Below, in pieces: positions 1-4,281 of a DNA stretch of 6,207 nt. Below the pieces are notes generated by a model. The model was given only the letters and a program-made list of their open reading frames with translations, was not told the origin of the DNA and ran no database searches. How positions within the stretch are numbered: the first letter of the stretch is position 1; the number at the start of each line of letters is the position of its first letter. The DNA comes from Savagea sp. (GTDB lineage: Bacteria > Bacillota > Bacilli > Bacillales_A > Planococcaceae). Made by a program: the position numbers and the translations under genes. The stretch is taken from the NCBI GenBank assembly GCA_030152585.1, contig JASLJC010000016.1, forward strand, positions 1 through 6,207, in the 5' to 3' direction.

Positions 1-1
1 A

Positions 2-421
2 GTAAAAGTAACGGAAGCGCTCGTCGCAGCGGTACAACATGCGCTAGATGACAACAAAATCGACTATACGTTAGAAGTGGACCTTTCACCTAAATTTGTC
101 GTTGGACACGTCATTTCAAGAGAGAAACATCCGAATGCAGATAAATTAAGTGTGTGCCAAGTAGATTTAGGAGAAGAACAACCTGTCCAAATCGTATGTG
201 GAGCAGCGAATGTTGATGCAGGTCAGCATGTCGTCGTCGCAAAAGTAGGGGCAGTAATGCCATCAGGTATGGCGATTCGTGATGCACAATTACGTGGTGT
301 TGACTCATCTGGTATGATTTGTTCAGCATCGGAACTTGATTTACCGAGTGATGGTCAAAAAGGAATTCTCGTATTAGAAGGAGAACATACACCGGGAGAA
401 CCTTTTGATTTAGAAGCATAA
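2..421 (+). CDS. ytpR: YtpR-like tRNA-binding domain protein, 3' part
   Basis: The frame is open from the window edge to TAA at 419-421, giving 139 visible residues; the true start lies upstream. A GTG at 77 is in frame, but coding sequence clearly continues before it, so it is an internal valine. Visible residues about 29-135 form an EMAP-II/PheT-type OB-fold tRNA-binding domain, with the family signatures HPNADKL, IVCGAANV, KVGAVMPSG and LRGVxSSGMICSASEL. The same fold is the N-terminal tRNA-binding domain of the phenylalanyl-tRNA synthetase beta chain; the stand-alone YtpR proteins have about 200 residues, so roughly 60 N-terminal residues are missing here. The precise cellular role of YtpR is not established; binding of tRNA or another structured RNA is inferred from the fold. 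A strong terminator follows immediately, so it is probably transcribed separately from the next gene. Confidence 0.93.
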   Translation, partial: VKVTEALVAAVQHALDDNKIDYTLEVDLSPKFVVGHVISREKHPNADKLSVCQVDLGEEQPVQIVCGAANVDAGQHVVVAKVGAVMPSGMAIRDAQLRGVDSSGMICSASELDLPSDGQKGILVLEGEHTPGEPFDLEA

Positions 422-425
422 AAAG

Positions 426-467
426 AAAAGCAGTTTTCGGAGAATGTTCTCTGAAAGCTGCTTTTTT
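426..467 (+). terminator. Rho-independent terminator after ytpR
   Basis: Bases 426-444 pair with 447-465 as a 19-position inverted repeat with only two G-T wobbles and no other mismatch, centred on TG. The right arm ends in a run of six T (462-467). The stem begins five bases after the ytpR stop codon. The A-run on the left arm means it could also work on the opposite strand. Confidence 0.93.
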
Positions 468-625
468 GTTTTCTAATGAATGAGGTGTGTTTACTTTTTA
501 GCGGGGGCTCAGTGCGTCATATAAAAAACTTTTTTGCATTGTTTGATAGAAATGTCCAAACGATAAACCGTTTAAAAAGAGAAGAAGAAGGATAACAGAA
601 GAGCATATTGTAGTTATTCGAACGT

Positions 626-655
626 GCTTAATTCCTATTTGAAATATGGTATTAT
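626..655 (+). promoter_or_regulatory. Probable extended -10 promoter for the SftA-like gene
   Basis: TATTAT at 650-655 is preceded by TGG at 647-649, which gives an extended -10 (TGn) element. The -35 region is poor (TTAATT at 628-633, 16-base spacer), as is common with extended -10 promoters. It lies about 34 bases upstream of the start codon and downstream of the ytpR terminator. The rest of 468-625 is AT-rich with no gene that I can support; it contains a short AAACG/CGTTT inverted repeat at 558-573. Confidence 0.45.
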
Positions 656-688
656 AGAAGAGAGAAAGCAAGAGAAAGGAGTACGAGA

Positions 689-1561
689 ATGAGTTGGTTT
701 AAAAAATTATTAGAAGATGAGCAATATGAAGAACGAGATGAAAGTGAACGTCCGAATGAGCTAGAAAAAGACGTATCTCCTTCAGTTGAACGAAAGAATC
801 TGACATTTAAAGAAGATCCGATTACTCCTCATAATCGTATTTTATCGACAGATCAATTAGAGTCATTCGTACCGACTCCTTTATATGAGAATGAACGTTG
901 GCCCGGGTATCGCCCTCAACAAGTGAAACGCTCTTCTGAAAGTGAAACAAATCGAGAAAAAGAAAGGCGACGTAAACCGTTTCGACTTTCGACGATTCCT
1001 TCCCCAATCTACGGGATGAAAAATCCAGAAGAACTTGAACGAAAAGAAGAAGAGGAACGTTTAGCTCTTGAAGCAAAGCAAGAAGAAGAACGTTTAGCCC
1101 TTGAAGCGAAACGAAAAGAAGAAGAGGAACGTTTAGCTCTTGAAGCGAAGCAAGAAGAAGAAGAACGTTTAGCTCTTGAAGCAAAGCAAGAAGAAGAGGA
1201 ACGTTTAGCTCTTGAAGCAAAGCAAGAAGAAGAACGTTTAGCCCTTGAAGCGAAACGAAAAGAAGAAGAAGAACGTTTAGCTCTTGAAGCGAAGCAAGAA
1301 GAAGAGGAACGTTTAGCTCTTGAAGCGAAACGAAAAGAAGAAGAACGTTTAGCTCTTGAAGCGAAACGAAAAGAAGAAGAAGAACGTTTAGCTCTTGAAG
1401 AAAAACAAATAGATGACGAACAAATAGATGACGAACAAGTAGAAGACGAAACGAACGAAGAGATAGAGGAAGAGTCCATTATTCCATTTAATGTCGTCAT
1501 GCTACAGTCAGATAAAGAGAAACTTGAAAAAATAAAGCGAGCACGTCGTGAAATAAAATAA
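689..1561 (+). CDS. SftA (YtpS) N-terminal-like repeat protein lacking the FtsK motor
   Basis: This 290-residue, very hydrophilic protein starts at ATG 689 behind AAAGGAG (675-681, 7-base spacer). It lies between ytpR and murC, where B. subtilis carries sftA (ytpS), a soluble septum-associated FtsK-family DNA translocase of about 950 residues. Features that I recognise from memory of SftA N-terminal regions are the MSWFKKLL start, PSPIYG at residues 104-109 after a basic stretch, and PFNVVML at 266-272. In full-length SftA the PFNVxM segment is followed by the translocase core; here the protein ends at KIKRARREIK, 18 residues later. There is no Walker A, Walker B or winged-helix domain, and only 140 bases remain before murC, so the motor is absent, not frameshifted. 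Residues 120-240 are ten EEERLALEAK-type repeats and 240-254 three Q(I/V)(D/E)DE repeats; the C-terminal tail is basic. It may be a decayed sftA remnant or a separately maintained septal or scaffold protein. The intact frame and good ribosome site favour expression. There is no signal peptide or membrane segment. Confidence 0.8.
   Translation: MSWFKKLLEDEQYEERDESERPNELEKDVSPSVERKNLTFKEDPITPHNRILSTDQLESFVPTPLYENERWPGYRPQQVKRSSESETNREKERRRKPFRLSTIPSPIYGMKNPEELERKEEEERLALEAKQEEERLALEAKRKEEEERLALEAKQEEEERLALEAKQEEEERLALEAKQEEERLALEAKRKEEEERLALEAKQEEEERLALEAKRKEEERLALEAKRKEEEERLALEEKQIDDEQIDDEQVEDETNEEIEEESIIPFNVVMLQSDKEKLEKIKRARREIK
1046..1408 (+). repeat. In-frame tandem repeat array, ten EEERLALEAK-type units
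   Basis: The CGT that opens each RLALE core lies at 1058, 1091, 1130, 1166, 1202, 1235, 1274, 1310, 1346 and 1385, so successive units are 11, 13, 12, 12, 11, 13, 12, 12 and 13 codons. The linker between cores alternates between Q and RK, followed by three or four glutamates. The spacing 11-13-12-12 occurs twice in a row, showing a 144-bp second-order duplication. Bases 1058-1165 and 1202-1309 differ at two positions only, and the variant codon pair GCC CTT occurs only in units 2 and 6. All length changes are multiples of three. The protein segment is rich in E and R/K at i to i+4 spacing and should form a long charged helix. Confidence 0.97.
1406..1450 (+). repeat. Three 15-bp tandem repeats coding Q(I/V)(D/E)DE
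   Basis: Bases 1406-1420 and 1421-1435 are identical (CAA ATA GAT GAC GAA), and 1436-1450 is a diverged third copy (QVEDE). This second, unrelated array abuts the EEERLALEAK array and extends the acidic stretch of the protein. Confidence 0.9.
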
Positions 1562-1579
1562 ATGATAAAAAAGAACGTG

Positions 1580-1609
1580 AATTATACGAAGAAATAGCGT
1601 ATAATTTTT
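1580..1609 (+). terminator. Weak AT-rich hairpin, possible terminator or attenuator
   Basis: AATTATACG at 1580-1588 pairs perfectly with CGTATAATT at 1598-1606 around a 9-base loop, and the T tract runs from 1605 to 1609. The stem has only two G-C pairs, so termination may be partial. It lies between the stop of the SftA-like gene and the proposed murC promoter. Confidence 0.4.
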
Positions 1610-1617
1610 CAGTACAG

Positions 1618-1647
1618 TTGAAAAATTTAGGTGAATGAATGTAATAT
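1618..1647 (+). promoter_or_regulatory. Probable sigma-A promoter for murC
   Basis: TTGAAA at 1618-1623 is a 5-of-6 match to the -35 consensus, and TAATAT at 1642-1647 is a plausible -10 after an 18-base spacer. Overlapping alternatives for the -10 (TATATT at 1645-1650, TATAGT at 1653-1658) exist in this AT-rich stretch. It would give a 5' leader of about 45 bases before murC. Confidence 0.45.
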
Positions 1648-1701
1648 ATTAATATAGTAAAAAGAAAAACGAGGGAACGTAAAGTCCCGGGAGGTAACGA
1701 C

Positions 1702-3012
1702 ATGACATTGTATCATTTTGTAGGAATTAAAGGATCCGGGATGAGCGCATTAGCCCTAATCCTTCACGATGCAGGATTCGATGTGCAAGGTTCAGATGTT
1801 GAAAAATATTTCTTTACTGAAGATCCTTTAAGAGAAAAAAATATTCCGATGTATCCATTTGGTGAGAATAATATTAAAGAAGGGATGACAATTATCGCAG
1901 GAAATGCATTTCCTGATCACCATCCCGAAATTGTCCGAGCGAAAGAACTCAATCTTCCTGTCATCCGCTATCATAAATTTTTAGGTAAATATATGAGTCA
2001 GTTTACGACAGTGAGCGTTACAGGAACACATGGGAAAACATCGACGACCGGTTTACTTTCACACGTAATGAGTGGCGCAGCACCGACGGCTTATTTGATT
2101 GGAGACGGGACAGGACACGGAGAAGAAGACGCTACATATTTCGTATTTGAAGCATGTGAGTATAAACGTCACTTTTTAGCATATCATCCAGACTACACGA
2201 TCATTACGAATATCGATTTTGATCATCCGGATTATTTTAAAGACTTAGATGATGTTTTAGATGCATTTAATTCGATGGCAATGCAAGTCGGTAAAGCGAT
2301 TATTGCTTGTGGAGATGATGCGAATTTACAACGTATCCACGCCAATGTTCCAATCGTTTATTACGGTTTTGATCCGATGAACGATTTTTCAGCACGTAAC
2401 GTAGAAAAAACAGCAACGGGCACGTCGTTTGATGTCGTCATCCGTAATGAGTTTTACGGTCGATTTACAATTCCAACACCAGGAGATCATGCCATTTTAA
2501 ACGCTCTTGCAGTCATTGCAACGTGCCATTATGAAGGTATTGAAGAAGAAGTAATTCGAGAAGGATTGGCAACATTCGGTGGAGTGAAACGACGTTTTTC
2601 TGAAAAGCGAGTCGGCGATATTCCAATTGTGGACGATTATGCTCACCATCCGACTGAAATACGTGCCACTTTGCAATCAGCACGTCAAAAATATCCTGAA
2701 CATGAAGTTATTGCTGTCTTCCAACCGCATACATTTACACGTACCGCGGCTTTACTCGATGAATTTGCCGACAGTTTAAGTGGAGCAGATGAAGTATATT
2801 TATGTGACATTTTCGGTTCAGCACGTGAAAATCGTGGTGAATTAACGATTCATCATTTGATTGAACGAATTGAAGGTGCGCAATATTTAGCGTTAGAAGA
2901 GACCGCTCAATTATTACGGGAAGAAAAAGCAGTTTATTTATTTATGGGGGCAGGCGATATTCCGAAATATGCACGTGCTTTTGAGTCAGTAATAGTAGAA
3001 AAAAATGCCTAA
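1702..3012 (+). CDS. murC: UDP-N-acetylmuramate–L-alanine ligase MurC
   Basis: MurC is the cytoplasmic ATP-dependent ligase that adds L-alanine to UDP-N-acetylmuramic acid, the first amino acid of the peptidoglycan stem peptide. The protein has 436 residues, normal for Bacillales. The N-terminal UDP-sugar domain starts with GIKGSGMSALA (8-18). The central ATPase domain carries the P-loop GTHGKTS (108-114), FEACEY (149-153 region), TNIDFDHPDYF (169-179) and GDHAILNALA (261-270). The C-terminal ligase domain has GGVKRRF (293-299), DDYAHHPTEI (311-320), FQPHTFTRT (340-348) and GAGDI (416-420). ATG 1702 is chosen because GGGAGGT lies at 1689-1695 with a 6-base spacer and the GIKGSGMS motif falls at its usual distance from the start. 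No key motif is missing. The gene stands between the SftA-like gene and ytxG as in B. subtilis. No strong terminator follows, so some read-through into ytxG is possible. Confidence 0.98.
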   Translation: MTLYHFVGIKGSGMSALALILHDAGFDVQGSDVEKYFFTEDPLREKNIPMYPFGENNIKEGMTIIAGNAFPDHHPEIVRAKELNLPVIRYHKFLGKYMSQFTTVSVTGTHGKTSTTGLLSHVMSGAAPTAYLIGDGTGHGEEDATYFVFEACEYKRHFLAYHPDYTIITNIDFDHPDYFKDLDDVLDAFNSMAMQVGKAIIACGDDANLQRIHANVPIVYYGFDPMNDFSARNVEKTATGTSFDVVIRNEFYGRFTIPTPGDHAILNALAVIATCHYEGIEEEVIREGLATFGGVKRRFSEKRVGDIPIVDDYAHHPTEIRATLQSARQKYPEHEVIAVFQPHTFTRTAALLDEFADSLSGADEVYLCDIFGSARENRGELTIHHLIERIEGAQYLALEETAQLLREEKAVYLFMGAGDIPKYARAFESVIVEKNA

Positions 3013-3037
3013 TAGTGCTAACGTATGGATATACGGT

Positions 3038-3063
3038 GTTTGTTTTAGTTACTTGTAGGGTAA
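3038..3063 (+). promoter_or_regulatory. Candidate sigma-B (general stress) promoter for ytxG-ytxH
   Basis: GTTTGT at 3038-3043 and GGGTAA at 3058-3063 are separated by 14 bases. They match the sigma-B consensus GTTTAA–N12-15–GGGTAT at 4 of 6 and 5 of 6 positions. It lies 48 bases upstream of the ytxG start, in the only gap that could hold a promoter for the pair. The homologous B. subtilis ytxGHJ (csb40) operon is known to be under sigma-B control, which raises the prior. Confidence 0.6.
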
Positions 3064-3111
3064 AGACGAAAACATTAACGTATAGACAACATTAGAGGAG
3101 GGTTTTACAAT

Positions 3112-3558
3112 ATGTTTAATTTACTTCACATTTCAGCACTTATCGCAGCAATTGCATTCCTCATTTTATGTATCAGTTTAGCCGTGACATTGTTCTCAGT
3201 TAAAGATACGTTAAAAATTGTTGCCAACACATTAGACAATGTATCAAACCAGATGGAAGGAATTTTAACAGAGACGACCGAATTGTTAAATAAAACGAAT
3301 GCATTAGCAGCAGACGTACAAGATAAGTCGGCGAAGTTAAACACAGTTGTCGATGCAGTACAAGGGGTAGGGCAATCTGTCACTCATTTAAATGCATCGA
3401 TGAACAATGTAACGGATTCTGTCGTGCAAGAAGCTGAAAAAAATAGTGATAAAATTGCACAAGCTGTCCAATGGGGAACAGTTGTGATCAATTTATTACA
3501 AAAAGCATCTGAAACGAAAAAAGCATCCGATCGAGGATGGAAACGTTACGAACCTTAA
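3112..3558 (+). CDS. ytxG: YtxG-like DUF948 membrane-anchored stress protein
   Basis: The protein has 148 residues. An N-terminal hydrophobic segment at about residues 7-30 (HISALIAAIAFLILCISLAV region) should anchor it in the membrane. The remaining roughly 115 residues are polar, with heptad-like hydrophobic spacing (DTLKIVANTLDNVSNQ, LNTVVDAVQGVGQSV), consistent with a long helical or coiled-coil domain. This architecture and position fit the DUF948 family, whose B. subtilis member YtxG belongs to the general-stress operon ytxGHJ. The molecular function is not known. GAGGAGGG at 3095-3102 with a 9-base spacer supports ATG 3112. Its stop is only 18 bases before ytxH, so the two are almost certainly co-transcribed, probably from the sigma-B-like promoter at 3038-3063. 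The C-terminus is basic (KKASDRGWKRYEP). Confidence 0.9.
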   Translation: MFNLLHISALIAAIAFLILCISLAVTLFSVKDTLKIVANTLDNVSNQMEGILTETTELLNKTNALAADVQDKSAKLNTVVDAVQGVGQSVTHLNASMNNVTDSVVQEAEKNSDKIAQAVQWGTVVINLLQKASETKKASDRGWKRYEP

Positions 3559-3576
3559 AAAAGGGGAGACGACAAG

Positions 3577-3978
3577 ATGACAAATTATTCAAATGAACAT
3601 GAAACGCATTTACCGATGAACTATGAACACCGTCCGACACCACATGAAGTGTATGAAAAAGAAGAGGCAACAGGTGGAATTGTAGGTAGTTTTGTTTTTG
3701 GAGCGATCGTAGGTAGTGCGATTGGAGCAGTAGCAGCATTATTACTCGCGCCAAAATCAGGACGAGAAATGCGTGAAGAAATTACAGAGCAAGCAGAAGA
3801 ATTAAAAATGAAAAGTATCGAATTAACGACGATTGCACGTGATAAAGCGACTGAAATTACATCTGTAGCGAAAGAGACAGCGGAAGATTTAACGAATAAG
3901 TTAAAACCAACAGAAGTTGTTGTACCGACAGATGAAGGTTCAGTATCAGATGAAGATGAAACGTTGCAACGTCCATAA
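3577..3978 (+). CDS. ytxH: YtxH-domain general stress protein
   Basis: The protein has 133 residues. After a polar, histidine- and proline-containing N-terminus of about 32 residues comes a glycine-rich membrane segment at 33-58 (GGIVGSFVFGAIVGSAIGAV region), a glycine-zipper pattern. It is followed directly by the LLLAPKSGRE signature at 55-64, which is diagnostic of the YtxH family. Residues 65-110 form an amphipathic charged helix, and the last 20 residues are acidic. YtxH proteins are sigma-B-associated in B. subtilis, but their biochemical role is unknown. AAGGGGAG at 3561-3568 with an 8-base spacer supports ATG 3577. It is the last gene of its unit: a terminator follows, and the third gene of the B. 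subtilis operon, ytxJ, is not present here. Confidence 0.92.
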   Translation: MTNYSNEHETHLPMNYEHRPTPHEVYEKEEATGGIVGSFVFGAIVGSAIGAVAALLLAPKSGREMREEITEQAEELKMKSIELTTIARDKATEITSVAKETAEDLTNKLKPTEVVVPTDEGSVSDEDETLQRP

Positions 3979-3998
3979 TCGTCTAAACGTTTAGATGA
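3979..3998. promoter_or_regulatory. Palindrome between the ytxH stop and terminator
   Basis: TCTAAACGTTTAGA at 3982-3995 is a perfect 14-bp palindrome. Including one G-T position (3981/3996), the symmetry extends to 3979-3998. Without a spacer it looks more like a dimeric protein-binding site than an RNA hairpin, although arms of 8 bp with an ACGT loop are possible. Its function is unknown. Confidence 0.35.
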
Positions 3999-4006
3999 AT
4001 GTATCG

Positions 4007-4046
4007 AAAAACGAAAGTTCCCTTTTCTTAGGAACTTTCGTTTTTT
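4007..4046 (+). terminator. Rho-independent terminator after ytxH
   Basis: Bases 4007-4021 are perfectly complementary to 4031-4045 (15 bp) around the 9-base loop 4022-4030, with a T-run at 4041-4046. The A-run on the left arm makes it potentially bidirectional. Confidence 0.96.
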
Positions 4047-4080
4047 GATTTTAGAGTTCTATAATATATGTTGGGGTTTT

Positions 4081-4224
4081 CACACAATTCCGCACGCATG
4101 CATGCAAGACGTGAGGCTCGCTCTTCAACTTCCCCAAGCAAGTTTTTCGCGGGAACTTGCTTGGGGCATTGGAAGAGCTCGCAATTCCGCTGGCGTCCGC
4201 AAATCCGTACGGAAAGGTGTGCAT
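4081..4224. repeat. GC-rich structured intergenic element of unknown nature
   Basis: The stretch 4081-4200 is 57% G+C (68 of 120 bases) against 37% in 3961-4020. Its core is a perfect 13-bp stem, CCCCAAGCAAGTT (4132-4144) with 4154-4166, around the loop TTTCGCGGG. A second 6-bp stem, CTCTTC (4121-4126) with GAAGAG (4172-4177), lies outside a symmetric 5 x 5 internal loop. The 9-base direct repeat CAATTCCGC at 4085-4093 and 4182-4190 flanks the structure, and CACAC (4081-4085) faces GTGTG near 4217-4221. Self-complementary GCATGCATGC and TCCGTACGGA occur on either side. No convincing gene covers it. It could be a dispersed intergenic repeat or miniature element, a small RNA, or an extra shared terminator-type structure; which one cannot be told from one copy. 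Confidence 0.5.
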
Positions 4225-4225
4225 A

Positions 4226-4278
4226 AAAAAACATCTCTTTTGGAGTAAAAGGAATTTACTCTGCGAGAGATGTTTTTT
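4226..4278 (-). terminator. Nested hairpin terminator of the FtsA-like gene (bidirectional form)
   Basis: AAAAAACATCTCT at 4226-4238 is the exact reverse complement of 4266-4278. Inside, GAGTAAA (4243-4249) pairs with TTTACTC (4255-4261) around AGGAA, giving a stem on a stem. On the minus strand the RNA would end in a U-run four bases after the FtsA-like stop codon; on the plus strand the other arm also ends in T6. It can therefore stop transcripts from both convergent units. Confidence 0.9.
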
Positions 4279-4281
4279 ATT

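Noticed and set aside
77..79. GTG as a start of a short 114-residue protein
   Set aside because: Coding sequence of the same family continues upstream to the window edge; the valine is internal.
822..1220. Second minus-strand open frame over the same gene (leucine-rich)
   Set aside because: Same cause as above; low-complexity translation, no start signals, and it opposes a well-supported gene.
1046..1408. CRISPR-like array
   Set aside because: The repeats are contiguous, in frame and without unique spacers; they encode protein.
1009..1500. Long minus-strand open frame over the repeat array (serine/arginine-rich, 163 codons)
   Set aside because: It is the mirror of the tandem repeats: the repeated purine-rich codons contain no stop in that frame, so openness is automatic. 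There is no ribosome site and no family resemblance.
1673..1692. Masking of the murC ribosome site by TCCC pairing with GGGA
   Set aside because: TCCCGGGA at 1685-1692 has no room for a loop, and pairing of TCCC with the upstream GGGA (1673-1676) is only 4 bp and would leave the ribosome site free.
1562..1701. Frameshifted continuation of sftA
   Set aside because: Only 140 bases remain before murC, and no frame there yields translocase sequence; the motor is missing, not shifted.
3022..3035. CGTAT/ATACG hairpin after murC as a terminator
   Set aside because: It has only 5 bp, mostly A-T pairs, and no uninterrupted T-run; it is too weak to call.
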